A stretch of DNA of 64,000 bases from Rhodococcus sp. P1Y (GTDB lineage: Bacteria > Actinomycetota > Actinomycetes > Mycobacteriales > Mycobacteriaceae), in contig NZ_CP032762.1 in NCBI RefSeq assembly GCF_003641205.1, positions 1,550,001 to 1,614,000 on the forward strand, given 5' to 3'. The position numbers and the translations under genes were made by a program. Each line of letters opens with the position of its first letter. Positions within the stretch are counted from its first letter, which is position 1. Under the pieces are notes generated by a model that was not told the origin of the DNA, searched no databases, and saw nothing but the letters and a program-made list of their open reading frames with translations. Positions 1 to 9,460 of the stretch are shown here, one piece after another.

Positions 1-1
1 G

Positions 2-1693
2 GCACCGCAACAACTTTTCTTTCGCAATCAGGTGATAGACACCGTCGACGAGGATGTCGAGTATCTCGCCGCCGAATCGATCAGCGCGCTCGCTGCGGAA
101 TCGGAACCGTCGATGGCTACCGGTGTCGCGTATCGGGATGCCCACCAGGCAGACACCCTGCATCGGGCCCTGGAAAATCAGCATCTGCAGAACTACCACC
201 TCGTGCACGAGGTCGAGGCTGTCATCGAATACCTAGCCGAGAGCGGCGAGGCAGCGGGGTATGCGACTGTCGCACTCTTCGACCTCGGTAGCTCGGGAGT
301 GAACGTCAGCGTGGTGGATCTCGGTGCTCGACGCGTCATCGCGACCCGCCGAAGCACCGAGTTCAGTGGGGATCGGCTCGACGCGATCCTCAGAGACAAC
401 CAACTCGATCGTCTCGGCAAGCCCGCGGATTCACCCGACATCGACTTGTTCACCCGTCGCTGCCGCGTCGCCAAGGAGCGCCTCTCGAGCAACGATGCCG
501 TCTGCCTGCCCGACGAGAGCGGCATGATTCTTCTCTCGCGTGACAGCTATGAGACGTTGATCACCGACGAGGTCGATCGCTCGATCGAATTCGCGCGCGA
601 CGTCCTCATCGATGCTCACGTTCCGATCGACGCTGTGGTCCTGATCGGCGGCGGCGCCCGCATCCCTCTGGTTCGCAAGAGAGTCGGCCCATCGCTGGCG
701 CTTCCGGCTCTCACTCCGACCGAGCCCGAGTCCGTCGCCGCACGCGGCGCGGCCCTGTCGGCACGCTCGTCGGAAACGAACGCTCCTGCCCAGCCGCCGA
801 CTGCCGCCCGGCCGTCACCCGCAGCCCGACCGTCGCCCGCAGCCGCTCGGTCAGTGCCCGCAGCCGCTCGACCAGTGCCCGCAGCCGCTCGGCCGACGCC
901 CGCAGCCGCGACCCGTGTGCGTCCCGCGTCACCTCGCCCGACCGACGCGACGCCCACCATCTCGATCTCGCGGGACACGCTGCCCACCGCGCTTCCGCCG
1001 CTCGTGGGCGCGACTGCAGCAACCACCGCGTTCGCGCCGCCCACATCGGCGCCCGTGGCGAAGTCTGCTTCAGCGTTCGCACCCGCAACGGCTCCCGCGC
1101 CCATCCCCATGCCATCCCCTGAGCCCAGCGGTAAGGACAACGTGCAGGCACCCAGCATCGAGGCGCCGGAGTCGCAGGCACCGGCGTCCAGCCACTACGC
1201 GCTGAAGAACGTCTACTGGTTGGATGCCGACTACGACGACTCCGACGGCGAGGACGATTCGGAACGCAAGCGACGCAAGATTCGTTCGTGGTCCGTGGTC
1301 GGAGTAGCCGCAGCAGCGGTCATAGCCGTGTCGGGCTTTCTCCTGACCAGGCCGACCAGCACGCCGACCGTCGTCGACACCGCGGTGACGCAGGCCCCGG
1401 CGCCCAGCGCGCCTGCCACCACTGCGCCGCCGTCGACCATTCCCAGCATTCCCGTCGTACCGGTGCCGCCGCCCGCGCCGGTCGCGACCACCGAGGTTCC
1501 GATCGAGCCCGAGCCTGAGCCGACCGTCGTCGAACAGACTCGGGAGCCAGTGGTGACGACCACGCAGGAAGCGCCACCACCGGCGCCTTCCGAGGTCGCG
1601 CCGGCGCCTTTGCCCGAACCGCCGCCACTGATACCTGGCCTCCCTGGATTTACGCTGCCGTCGATTCCGCCGCTGTTCCCACCGGCGCCCTGA
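2..1693 (+). CDS. Membrane-anchored Hsp70-like protein, 5'-truncated by the window
   Basis: The reading frame is open to the left edge, so the GTG at 32 is probably internal and the N-terminal lobe lies outside. The visible part holds the second half of an Hsp70/actin-fold domain: a phosphate-2-like stretch (ALFDLGSSGVNVSVVDLG, about residues 80-98 from GTG 32) and an adenosine-type motif (VVLIGGGARIPLVRKRVG, about 205-222). A long Pro/Ala-rich linker with repeated P-A-A-A-R-P units follows. One hydrophobic segment (about 415-435, VVGVAAAAVIAVSGFLLT) is preceded by basic residues (ERKRRKIR), and the tail is Pro/Thr-rich. This predicts a cytoplasmic Hsp70-like domain, one membrane span and an external tail. 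It shares this design with the products at 18416-20586 and 22787-24571. Client and ATPase activity are unknown. Confidence 0.8.
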   Translation, partial: APQQLFFRNQVIDTVDEDVEYLAAESISALAAESEPSMATGVAYRDAHQADTLHRALENQHLQNYHLVHEVEAVIEYLAESGEAAGYATVALFDLGSSGVNVSVVDLGARRVIATRRSTEFSGDRLDAILRDNQLDRLGKPADSPDIDLFTRRCRVAKERLSSNDAVCLPDESGMILLSRDSYETLITDEVDRSIEFARDVLIDAHVPIDAVVLIGGGARIPLVRKRVGPSLALPALTPTEPESVAARGAALSARSSETNAPAQPPTAARPSPAARPSPAAARSVPAAARPVPAAARPTPAAATRVRPASPRPTDATPTISISRDTLPTALPPLVGATAATTAFAPPTSAPVAKSASAFAPATAPAPIPMPSPEPSGKDNVQAPSIEAPESQAPASSHYALKNVYWLDADYDDSDGEDDSERKRRKIRSWSVVGVAAAAVIAVSGFLLTRPTSTPTVVDTAVTQAPAPSAPATTAPPSTIPSIPVVPVPPPAPVATTEVPIEPEPEPTVVEQTREPVVTTTQEAPPPAPSEVAPAPLPEPPPLIPGLPGFTLPSIPPLFPPAP

Positions 1694-1705
1694 TAGGCCG
1701 CGGTC

Positions 1706-2227
1706 CTAGTAGGCCGTCCCGTTCCGTGGCCTGACGTGCTCGAAGATCAAAATGGTTTCGGTCGCAGCGACGGCTGGATGCGCACTCAAGTTGTCGACGA
1801 CGAAGTTTCGTAGCGCCGCGGTGTCGACGGTTGCGATCTGAATGAGAAAATCGTCGGCCCCGGCGATGAAGTAGATGTTGAGTACTTCCTCCAGGGCGGC
1901 GATCTGCTTGCCGAATTCGCTGATTCGCTTCCGGGCATCCGCTTGCAGGCGCACGGAGATCATCGCCTGGATACCCTGCCCGAGCGCCTCGGGGTCGATC
2001 TCGGCATGGAACCCGCGAATGACGCCGCGTTCGACGAGTGAACGAACCCGACCGAGAGCCGTCGACGGGGCAATGCCCGCAGCCGCCGCGAGTGCGTTGT
2101 TCGGAATGCGAGCGTCGCGCCGCAGTTCGTCGATCAAAATGAGATCGATTCGGTCGAGCGGTGCGCGTCGAACATCATTCGGCGGACGGGGCCCGCGCGG
2201 GCGGCTCGCTGAATCTTCAGCTGACAT
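1706..2227 (-). CDS. aldR: Lrp/AsnC-family regulator, AldR-like
   Basis: About 173 aa with an N-terminal Lrp-type winged HTH (LDRIDLILIDELRRDARIPN, then an AsnC-like recognition helix) and a C-terminal RAM/ligand-binding domain ending in a VRPRNGTAY tail. It is transcribed divergently from alanine dehydrogenase with about 100 bp between them. This is the arrangement of mycobacterial aldR/ald, where AldR senses amino acids and controls ald. The ATG at 2227 was preferred over a GTG at 2236 because AAGGTGG lies six bases before it and overlaps the GTG. The role follows from family and neighbour; target specificity is inferred. Confidence 0.85.
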   Translation of the reverse strand: MSAEDSASRPRGPRPPNDVRRAPLDRIDLILIDELRRDARIPNNALAAAAGIAPSTALGRVRSLVERGVIRGFHAEIDPEALGQGIQAMISVRLQADARKRISEFGKQIAALEEVLNIYFIAGADDFLIQIATVDTAALRNFVVDNLSAHPAVAATETILIFEHVRPRNGTAY

Positions 2228-2269
2228 ACGTGCCACCTTACAGAATTATATTCACATCCGTTGCGTCGA

Positions 2270-2290
2270 AACTGTCGATAATTCACAGTT
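2270..2290. promoter_or_regulatory. Probable AldR operator
   Basis: AACTGT-N9-ACAGTT is a perfect 6-bp inverted repeat with an AT-rich centre in the short aldR/ald intergenic region. Lrp-family proteins bind such dyads. Assignment to AldR is by position only. Confidence 0.45.
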
Positions 2291-2331
2291 GCCTCAACCG
2301 CTAGAACCACTTTCCGACGTAGGAGGCCGCC

Positions 2332-3414
2332 ATGAAAATCGGAATTCCCCGCGAGATCAAGAACCACGAGTACCGGGTGGCCATCACCCCGTCAGGCGTG
2401 CACGAACTGGTCTCGCGAGGACATGAAGTAGTCATCGAAACCGAAGCCGGCCTTGGCTCGTCGTTCTCCGATCGCGATTTCAAAGCGGCAGGCGCGCAGA
2501 TCCTCGCCACCGCCGACGAAGTCTGGGAGGCGGCCGAGCTCCTGCTCAAGGTGAAGGAGCCCATCGCCGAGGAGTACTCCCGGCTGCGTAAGGATCAGGT
2601 GCTGTTCACCTACCTGCACCTCGCCGCGTCGAAGGCGTGCACCGACGCGCTGCTGGCGTCGGGCACCACGTCGATCGCGTACGAGACTGTCACAGCACCC
2701 GACGGATCTCTGCCGCTCCTCGCCCCGATGAGCGAGGTTGCAGGACGACTGGCTCCGCAGGTCGGCGCGTACCACATGATGGCAAGCGGTGGAGGCCGCG
2801 GAGTTCTCATGGGCGGAGTGCCGGGCGTGCGGCCCGCCAACGTCGTGGTGATCGGGGCAGGAGTCTCGGGGCGCAACGCAGTCGCGATCGCCCACGGAAT
2901 GCATGCCGATGTGACGGTTCTCGACCTGAACGTCAAGGCGCTGAGGGCGATCGACGATCAGTACAGGGGCGGCGTGAAGACGGTTGTGTCCAACGCTCTC
3001 GAGTTGGAGCAGGCCGTGCTTGGTGCCGACATGGTGATCGGGGCGGTGCTCGTGCCGGGTGCGAAAGCTCCGAAGCTGATCTCCAACAGTCTCGTTCAGC
3101 GAATGAAGCCCGGATCGGTCCTCGTCGACATCGCTATCGATCAGGGCGGGTGCTTCGAGGACTCGGTGCCCACCACGCACGACGACCCGACGTATCGCAT
3201 CCACGAATCGGTCTTCTATTGCGTTGCGAACATGCCAGGCGCCGTGCCGCGTACGTCGACGTACGCACTCACCAACGCCACGTTGCCGTACGTGCTCGCT
3301 CTGGCCGACTCGGGGTGGGAAGCTGCGTGCGAGGCTGATCCAGGTCTGCGAAACGGGCTGAGCACGAGTGCAGGGGCACTTCTGTCGGAGTCCGTCGCCG
3401 CAGCGTTCGCCTGA
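2332..3414 (+). CDS. ald: Alanine dehydrogenase
   Basis: 360 aa, close to the family length of about 370. It begins MKIGIPREIKNHEYRVAITP, the diagnostic N-terminus of alanine dehydrogenase, with substrate-binding Arg and Lys (KVKEPIAEEY) and catalytic His (TYLHLAA). The Rossmann motif is VVVIGAGVSGRNAV (about residues 170-183). The enzyme interconverts L-alanine and pyruvate with NAD(H) and ammonia, used for alanine catabolism and for redox balance when oxygen is low. The start is fixed by AGGAGG about seven bases upstream. Divergent aldR is the likely regulator. Confidence 0.96.
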   Translation: MKIGIPREIKNHEYRVAITPSGVHELVSRGHEVVIETEAGLGSSFSDRDFKAAGAQILATADEVWEAAELLLKVKEPIAEEYSRLRKDQVLFTYLHLAASKACTDALLASGTTSIAYETVTAPDGSLPLLAPMSEVAGRLAPQVGAYHMMASGGGRGVLMGGVPGVRPANVVVIGAGVSGRNAVAIAHGMHADVTVLDLNVKALRAIDDQYRGGVKTVVSNALELEQAVLGADMVIGAVLVPGAKAPKLISNSLVQRMKPGSVLVDIAIDQGGCFEDSVPTTHDDPTYRIHESVFYCVANMPGAVPRTSTYALTNATLPYVLALADSGWEAACEADPGLRNGLSTSAGALLSESVAAAFA

Positions 3415-3418
3415 CTCG

Positions 3419-3462
3419 AGTGGCACGAACAAGTGCCCCCAGGAGGCCCTAACCGTGCCACT
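3419..3462. terminator. Hairpin between convergent ald and the YibE/F gene
   Basis: AGTGGCACG pairs with CGTGCCACT, a 9-bp perfect stem with a long loop just after the ald stop. There is no T-tract, so the terminator role is tentative. Confidence 0.35.
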
Positions 3463-3474
3463 GGCGGAGCCGCG

Positions 3475-4815
3475 TCACCGCGAGTGGCGACCGGACTTCC
3501 TCGGTGCTCGTTGGGGCGTCGGTGCTGGGTGGGCCTTCTGGGCGGGCTGGGCCGTCGAGGTAGCGGTGGGCGTCGAGTTCGGGCCGCCCACCCCACCCGG
3601 GCGCGCGAGCATGGCCGCGATCGCGGTGGTCAACGGCACCGACAGTGCCAGCGCGATGCCGCCGACAGATGAACGCACGATCTCGATCGCCACTGCGTCA
3701 CCCGTCAAGACGTCCTGGATGGATCTGCCTGCGACGCTGAACAGCAGCAACAGCGGTAGCGCACCGCCGGCGTAGGCCAGTACGAGCGTGTACACGGTGC
3801 TGGCGATGTGGTCTCGGCCGACTCTCATTGCCGAGGAGAAGATCTGGCGCCTGGTGGCCGTGGCGTCGGCCGACGCGATCTCGAACGCCGCAGACGCCTG
3901 CGTGATGGTGACGTCGTTGAGGACACCGAGCGATCCGATGATGAACCCGGCGAGCAGCAATCCGGTGATGCTGACCTGCTGGATGTATGCCTGGACGTCG
4001 GTGTTCTGCTCCTCGGACAGGCCAGTCAGGTGGGTCATCCGAATTGCTATGTAGGACAACGCCGCTGCAACTGCCATCGAGGTCAAGGTTCCGAGAAGTG
4101 CCGAACTGGTTCGAAGATTGACCCCGTGCGCGAGATAGAGCACTCCGTACAGAATGATCGACCCGGCGACGAGGGCGACCGGTATGGCCGGGGCACCGTC
4201 GAGCAACGCCGGCAGCATGAATCCGACCAGAACCGCGAAGGCGATGATCAGTCCCACCAGCGCGCGGAACCCTCGCCAGCGCGCGACGATGCAGATCACC
4301 AACGCGAAGACTCCGACGATCACGGCGAGGGGTAAACCGCGGGCGAAGTCGTTGAACGAATACTGAGTGGTGCCGTTCGGATCGGTCTGTCGAACCAGCC
4401 GAACACTTTCACCGGTCCTGATGTCGGGTTGTCCTGGACCAGGCACGATCTCGATGAGCGTTCTCGTTCCGGCATTCGGTCCGGACTCGATGGTCACGAT
4501 GCTGCGCTGACACTCGTACCCGGCGCCGATGGGAGGCGTCGGATTGCCGGTGAACACGCGACCTGCCGATCCGCTGCCGCACGCGCCGATGTCCTGGGAG
4601 ATCACCGTCCCCGCTTCGGTGTTGACGGCGCCGCCGCCCGATGTCTGGAACGGCAGCGGAATCTCGACGCTCTGCTTGCTCGGCCAGAGTGCGACAGCAC
4701 CGGCGATCACGGCGATTCCGATGACGGCGAGAAGCCCGATGACGATCCGTGCGGCTACGGGGCCGAGCGGAGCAGGGGTGTTGCTGTGTCCATGTCCGTG
4801 ACCGTGTGACTCCAC
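3475..4815 (-). CDS. YibE/F-family integral membrane protein
   Basis: 446 aa, GTG start. A His-rich N-terminus (SHGHGHGHS) precedes a first membrane helix (about 25-45). An extracytoplasmic domain of roughly 100 residues follows, with Cys residues in GACGSGS and YECQRS. Six to seven hydrophobic helices then carry typical YibE/F features (GLIIAFAVLVGFMLPALLDG; GSLGVLNDVTITQASA). The Pro/Thr/Ala-rich tail ends with basic residues. The family has no settled biochemical function. The His run could bind a metal, but that is conjecture. It stands alone, convergent with ald. Confidence 0.8.
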   Translation of the reverse strand: MESHGHGHGHSNTPAPLGPVAARIVIGLLAVIGIAVIAGAVALWPSKQSVEIPLPFQTSGGGAVNTEAGTVISQDIGACGSGSAGRVFTGNPTPPIGAGYECQRSIVTIESGPNAGTRTLIEIVPGPGQPDIRTGESVRLVRQTDPNGTTQYSFNDFARGLPLAVIVGVFALVICIVARWRGFRALVGLIIAFAVLVGFMLPALLDGAPAIPVALVAGSIILYGVLYLAHGVNLRTSSALLGTLTSMAVAAALSYIAIRMTHLTGLSEEQNTDVQAYIQQVSITGLLLAGFIIGSLGVLNDVTITQASAAFEIASADATATRRQIFSSAMRVGRDHIASTVYTLVLAYAGGALPLLLLFSVAGRSIQDVLTGDAVAIEIVRSSVGGIALALSVPLTTAIAAMLARPGGVGGPNSTPTATSTAQPAQKAHPAPTPQRAPRKSGRHSR

Positions 4816-5150
4816 CGTGCAAGGTTAATGGTTGGTGGAGCCAGAAGCTTGGAGGAGCTCGGTGGCGGGGAGCAGGGGGGGCGTCCCCCGCCACCTTCCT
4901 GATCGCCCGGGGTGGGGTACGACCAGTGCTCGGGCACGCGAACGTGCCGACCGCCAATCTACCTAAGCCCGGGCGAAATTGTGGCGTCGTGGCTGTGTTT
5001 TTTGTGTCACTTTTCAATCACTTTCCCTACTTTCCCGTCAGTTAACGGGGCTGCCAGGGAGCTTGGACCCCTTTTGACAACCCAGCACCCCGGCTCTGAG
5101 GCGAGCAGGGGTGCTGGGTTGGCAATACGTGTGTCAGGTTGCCGGCGAGA
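4816..5150. other. Intergenic stretch with no gene seen
   Basis: 335 bases between two leftward genes. No ORF here has convincing codon use. The right part (about 5059-5141) is a copy of repeat family A; the rest shows G-tracts but no feature I can name. Confidence 0.6.
5059..5141. repeat. Family A palindromic intergenic repeat, copy A1
   Basis: The core arms are 5074-5091 and 5108-5125, which pair over 18 positions with one mismatch (CCCAGCACCCC against GGGGTGCTGGG). The outer right flank carries GTGTGTCAGGTT, matching copies A2 and A3. It lies just beyond the 3' end of the leftward aminotransferase gene, so it may also act as a terminator. Confidence 0.7.
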
Positions 5151-6401
5151 TTACTGCTTGTACGACGCGAGGAAGTTGCCGAATCGCTCGAGGGCGACCG
5201 CGAGATCACGTGCCCACGGGAGCGTGACGATTCGAAGATGGTCGTGGCCTGGCCAGTTGAAGCCCGTACCTTGAACGACCAGGATCTTCTCCTGCAGCAG
5301 AAGGTCTTGGACGAGCTTCTCGTCGTCGTAGATCTCGTGCACCTCGGGGTCGAGGCGCGGGAATGCGTACAGAGCGCCGCGCGGCTTGACGCAGGACACA
5401 CCGTCGATCGAGTTCAGCTTCTCCCACGCGGTGTCGCGTTGTTCGAGCAATCGTCCACCGGGCAGGATCAGGTCTTCGATGCTTTGATGGCCGCCCAACG
5501 CCACCTGGATCGCGTGCTGCGCAGGCACGTTGGGACAAAGCCTGGTCGACGCGAGGAGATCGATTCCTTCGAGGAATCCGGCCGCGTGCTCCTTCGGACC
5601 GGTGATGGCAAGCCATCCGGCTCGGTAGCCCGCGACCCGGTACGCCTTCGACAGCCCGTTGTAGGTCAGGCACAACAGGTCGGGTGCGAGGCTGGCCAGC
5701 GAGATGTGTTGTGCATCGTCGTACAGGATTCGGTCGTAGATCTCGTCGGCCAACAGAAGCAGCTGATACTTGCGGGCCAGGTCGACGATGCCCTGTAGGA
5801 CTTCCCTCGAGTAGACCGCACCGGTCGGGTTGTTGGGGTTGATGACCAACAGCGCGACGGTCTTCGGCGTGATCTTCGATTCGATGTCCGCGAGATCAGG
5901 GTTCCACCCGTCCTCCTCGTCGCACATGTAGTGCACTGCTTTGCCGCCGGAGAGCGTCGTCATCGCGGTCCACAGCGGGTAATCCGGCGCGGGGATCAGC
6001 ACCTCGTCACCGTCGTCGAGCAGCGCCTGCATCGTCATCGTGATGAGCTCGGACACTCCGTTGCCCAGATAGATGCTGTCGACGTCGAGATCGGGAAAGT
6101 CCGGCTCGAGCTCGTATCGCGTGACGATGGCCCGTCGAGCCGAGAGGATTCCCTTCGACTCGGAGTACCCCTGTGCATGGGGGAGTGCGGCGATCATGTC
6201 GCGCACGATGACGTCGGGAGCTTCGAAACCGAACGGCGCAGGGTTGCCGATGTTGAGCTTGAGAATCCGATGGCCCTCGGCCTCCAGCCGCGCGGCGTGG
6301 GCGTGTACCGGCCCGCGGATTTCGTACAGCACGTTCTGCAGCTTGGTCGATTGCTGGAGCGTGCGGTGGCGCGTCTGGTGGTGAATCTGCGGATGGCTCA
6401 C
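5151..6401 (-). CDS. aspC: PLP-dependent aminotransferase, AlaT/AspC-like
   Basis: 416 aa, fold-type I class I/II aminotransferase. The PLP lysine is in NGLSKAYRVAGYRAGW (about residue 248). Other cofactor and substrate residues lie in NPNNPTGAVYSREVL, ADEIYDRILYDD and the C-terminal Arg motif HLRIVTLPW. The family transfers amino groups between alanine or aspartate and 2-oxo acids; the closest named type is AlaT (glutamate-pyruvate). In M. tuberculosis the matching gene (Rv0337c, annotated aspC) sits beside the Fe-S oxidoreductase Rv0338c, which also appears here at 10717. Exact substrate is not decidable by eye. Confidence 0.88.
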   Translation of the reverse strand: MSHPQIHHQTRHRTLQQSTKLQNVLYEIRGPVHAHAARLEAEGHRILKLNIGNPAPFGFEAPDVIVRDMIAALPHAQGYSESKGILSARRAIVTRYELEPDFPDLDVDSIYLGNGVSELITMTMQALLDDGDEVLIPAPDYPLWTAMTTLSGGKAVHYMCDEEDGWNPDLADIESKITPKTVALLVINPNNPTGAVYSREVLQGIVDLARKYQLLLLADEIYDRILYDDAQHISLASLAPDLLCLTYNGLSKAYRVAGYRAGWLAITGPKEHAAGFLEGIDLLASTRLCPNVPAQHAIQVALGGHQSIEDLILPGGRLLEQRDTAWEKLNSIDGVSCVKPRGALYAFPRLDPEVHEIYDDEKLVQDLLLQEKILVVQGTGFNWPGHDHLRIVTLPWARDLAVALERFGNFLASYKQ

Positions 6402-6491
6402 CCGCCTATCGTGCCAGGTGCGTACCCGGCGCCGCGAGGCATATTCGTCGTCGGTGCTTTCTTGTCGGTAGTCGGTGCGACAATCGAGACC

Positions 6492-7199
6492 ATGTGCGGA
6501 CGGTATGCAAGTACCCAGAGCGACAGTGATCTACGTGCGGTGTTCGACATCGCCGAGACCGTGGGCGAGGAGATCCCGCCTGCCTACAACGTGGCGCCTA
6601 CTCAGACGGTGCGCACGGTTGTCGAGCGGGCACCGAAGGACGAACCCGACGCCGACGCTGTGCGTCAACTGCGGTCCGTCCGGTGGGGCCTGATTCCGTC
6701 GTGGGCCAAAGACGTCAAGATCGGCAGTCGGATGATCAACGCGCGTTCGGAGACCATCACCGAGAAGCCGTCGTTCAAGAAGGCCGCGTCGCGCAGGCGG
6801 TGCATCATCCCGGCCGACGGATACTACGAGTGGGAGAAGCGCGACGGAGCGAAGGTTCCGTACTTCCTTCACTCGGAAGGGGTCCTCGCAATGGCGGGCC
6901 TGTACGAGTTGTGGCGTGATCCCACCAAGGCCGAGGACGACGAGGACCGATGGGTGTGGTCGGTGACGGTGTTGACCGCGCCCGCAGCGGACGCGCTCGG
7001 TCACATCCACGACCGGTCCCCGGTGATCGTTCCGGAGAGCCTGCGCTCGGACTGGCTGAGCCCGGCGATCACCGAGATCGCGTCGGTGCAGGACATGTTG
7101 GCAGCGATCCCCGAGCCACACTTGGTTCCGTACGAAGTCAGCACGGCCGTCAACAGCGTCAAGAACAACGGGCCCGAACTGTTGTCCCCGGTCGGTTAA
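6492..7199 (+). CDS. SRAP-domain protein (YedK/HMCES family)
   Basis: 235 aa. The ATG at 6492 is chosen because it yields the obligatory MCGRYA N-terminus, in which Cys2 becomes the catalytic nucleophile after Met removal. The SRAP residues are all visible: Asn in SRMINARSET, Glu in DGYYEWEK and His in GHIHDRSPVI. Family members form a thiazolidine crosslink with abasic sites in single-stranded DNA, shielding them during replication. The gene ends four bases inside the 3' end of the opposite-strand small gene at 7196. Confidence 0.93.
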   Translation: MCGRYASTQSDSDLRAVFDIAETVGEEIPPAYNVAPTQTVRTVVERAPKDEPDADAVRQLRSVRWGLIPSWAKDVKIGSRMINARSETITEKPSFKKAASRRRCIIPADGYYEWEKRDGAKVPYFLHSEGVLAMAGLYELWRDPTKAEDDEDRWVWSVTVLTAPAADALGHIHDRSPVIVPESLRSDWLSPAITEIASVQDMLAAIPEPHLVPYEVSTAVNSVKNNGPELLSPVG

Positions 7200-7423
7200 C
7201 GAAGGCGCCGCACGCAGACCGCACGCATCTGATCCCGCGTCTGCTCATCCAACGAAGCCCCGGCCTGCCCGTCGAGGACGGTGCGTAGTCGTTCGAAGTA
7301 GGAGCGGGCGGACAACCCGAACGCGATGTAGATGTCTTCCTCGCTTCCGCCGCCGTAGCGGAACCATGATCGCCCGAACTCGATCATGGACTGGTCGAGG
7401 CTCTGTCGTACGGTTTCTCTCAT
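7196..7423 (-). CDS. Small DUF3263-like protein
   Basis: 75 aa, ATG start. The core MIEFGRSWFRYGGGSEEDIY followed by AFGLSARSYFERLRTVLD resembles the actinobacterial DUF3263 pattern: an aromatic-rich helix, then an HTH-like helix with a Tyr-rich end. Function is unknown. Its stop overlaps the SRAP stop by four bases in convergent orientation. Family assignment is from memory of the pattern. Confidence 0.65.
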   Translation of the reverse strand: MRETVRQSLDQSMIEFGRSWFRYGGGSEEDIYIAFGLSARSYFERLRTVLDGQAGASLDEQTRDQMRAVCVRRLR

Positions 7424-7540
7424 CGTGTACCCCCTGCGGTCGAACGCTTCCCTCCATCATCGCCTTCGTTTTCTACTGCGCGGTGAACGTTGCGTTACGG
7501 CCCGACAGGTCGAACGGACGTGACCCCCTACGCTGAATGC

Positions 7541-9451
7541 ATGACTCGTGCTGCGTTGCCTTTCGGATCCTGGCCGTCACCGATCTCCGCTGCGGACCTG
7601 TCCGCGAGCGGTCATCCGGTCGAAGGCGGCCGATTCGTAGGGGACGAGATCTGGTGGGCGGAATTGCGGCCGACCGAGAACGGACGAACCACGGTCTGTC
7701 GCGAGAGAAACGGCGTAGTCGAGGTTCTGCTGGCCGAGCCGTTCAATGCGCGCAGTCGCGTTCACGAATACGGCGGAGGCGCGTGGGATGTGACGGCCGA
7801 CGGGCGGATCGTGTTCGCCGAGTTTTCCGATCAGCGCGTCTACATCGCGCAACCGGGCGCGACGCCGGTCCCGTTGACATCTGCGCCCGAGGCCGCGTCC
7901 TCTGTTCGATACGGCGAACTGTCCGTCGTGGGAGGTGATGTCCTCGCGGTCAGGGAAACCCACGACGATGGCGCAGTCACTCGCGACATCGTGTCGATCG
8001 CACTCGATGGATCCGGCGTGCGTTCGTTGGTGTCGGGATCGAACTTTCTGGCGTACCCGCGGCTGTCGCCGGATGGTTCGAAGATCGCCTGGATCGCTTG
8101 GGACCACCCTCGAATGCCCTGGGACGGAACCGAACTGCGCGTCGCGAACCTCGACACAGGCGACTGGACGAAAGTCATCGGCGGAGACGAGGAATCTGTT
8201 CTGCAACCGGAATGGATCGACGATGAGTCGCTGTACGTCGTCAGCGACCGCAGCGGGTGGTGGAACATCTATTCGGTGGGTCTCGGCGGCGAGATCGCGG
8301 CGGTGCACGCTGCCGATGCCGACTTCGGAGCGCCGCTCTGGCAGCTGGGCGCGCGCTGGTATTCGCTTCTCGACGACGGAAAGCTGTTGACCGTGCGTAC
8401 ATTTGGGACCGACACCCTTGCGGTGCTGGATCCCGAAACTGGCACGCTCGACGACATCGATCTGGACGGACTTACATCGATCTCGCTCGGCGGACGCGTC
8501 GGGACCTCGGTTCTGCTCAAAGCGGGTAGTGCGCAGAGTCCGAGTGGGCTTCGGTTGCTGAATCTCGATACGGGCGCGGTGGAACTGGTCCGTTCCGGCC
8601 TCGAGACCGTTCCCGACGAGGACTACCTGCCCATGGGCGAGCCCGTGACGTTCCAGGGGCCGGAGCGGGAGGTTCACGCGATCGTTTATGCGCCTCGCAA
8701 TCCCGAATACCAAGGACTGGACGGCGAATTGCCGCCGTACGTAGCATTCGTGCACGGCGGTCCCACCGCGCATGTGGCCCCCGCGCTCAACCCGGTGTTC
8801 GCCTATTTCACCAGCCGGGGCATCGGCGTCGTCGATGTGAACTACGGCGGATCGAGCGGCTACGGGCGTGAGTACCGCAACCGTCTACGCGACCAGTGGG
8901 GAGTGGTCGACGTCGAGGACACCGTCGCAGCCGTGAACGGGCTTGCCGACGCAGGATTGGCCGATCCGAATCGTCTCGCGATCGAAGGAGGTTCCGCAGG
9001 TGGGTGGACGGTGCTGGCTGCGCTGACATCGTCCGATGTATTCGCTTGTGGAGCATCGTATTACGGAGTTGCCGAACTGGAGCTGTTCGTCGCCGAGACA
9101 CACGACTTCGAATCCAGGTACATCGACGGACTGATCGGGCCGCTCCCCGAGGCAATCGATCTGTACCGAACGCGGGCGCCGGTCAACAACGTCGACGGGT
9201 TGTCGTGCCCGGTGTTGCTGCTGCAAGGCCTGGCCGATCCGATCGTGCCGCCCTCGCAGGCCGAGAGATTTCGCGATGCTTTGGTGGAGAAGGGAATTCC
9301 GCACGCGTACCTTGCGTACGAGGGGGAATCGCACGGGTTCCGTAAGCTCGAGACGCAGGTCAACGCTCGTGAGTCCGAACTGTCCTTCTACGGCCAGGTA
9401 CTCGGATTCACGCCGCCCGGCATCCCGACGCTCGAACTCTGGCGTCCCTAG
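7541..9451 (+). CDS. S9-family prolyl oligopeptidase-like peptidase
   Basis: 636 aa from the ATG at 7541. Residues 1-370 form WD/beta-propeller-like repeats (for example YPRLSPDGSKIAWIAWDHPRMP). The C-terminal alpha/beta hydrolase has the oxyanion region VHGGPTAH, nucleophile Ser in EGGSAGGWT, Asp in LADPIVPPSQ and His in ESHGFRK. No signal peptide is seen, so it is probably a cytoplasmic dipeptidyl or acylaminoacyl-type peptidase. Substrate is unknown. Confidence 0.9.
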   Translation: MTRAALPFGSWPSPISAADLSASGHPVEGGRFVGDEIWWAELRPTENGRTTVCRERNGVVEVLLAEPFNARSRVHEYGGGAWDVTADGRIVFAEFSDQRVYIAQPGATPVPLTSAPEAASSVRYGELSVVGGDVLAVRETHDDGAVTRDIVSIALDGSGVRSLVSGSNFLAYPRLSPDGSKIAWIAWDHPRMPWDGTELRVANLDTGDWTKVIGGDEESVLQPEWIDDESLYVVSDRSGWWNIYSVGLGGEIAAVHAADADFGAPLWQLGARWYSLLDDGKLLTVRTFGTDTLAVLDPETGTLDDIDLDGLTSISLGGRVGTSVLLKAGSAQSPSGLRLLNLDTGAVELVRSGLETVPDEDYLPMGEPVTFQGPEREVHAIVYAPRNPEYQGLDGELPPYVAFVHGGPTAHVAPALNPVFAYFTSRGIGVVDVNYGGSSGYGREYRNRLRDQWGVVDVEDTVAAVNGLADAGLADPNRLAIEGGSAGGWTVLAALTSSDVFACGASYYGVAELELFVAETHDFESRYIDGLIGPLPEAIDLYRTRAPVNNVDGLSCPVLLLQGLADPIVPPSQAERFRDALVEKGIPHAYLAYEGESHGFRKLETQVNARESELSFYGQVLGFTPPGIPTLELWRP

Positions 9452-9460
9452 GTTTCGGAG

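Noticed and set aside
2392..3432. 346-aa ORF antisense to ald
   Set aside because: Mirror of a highly conserved enzyme; Arg/His-rich noise composition.
5931..6491. Upstream extension of the SRAP protein
   Set aside because: SRAP needs Cys at position 2, which fixes the ATG at 6492; the extension is antisense to the aminotransferase.
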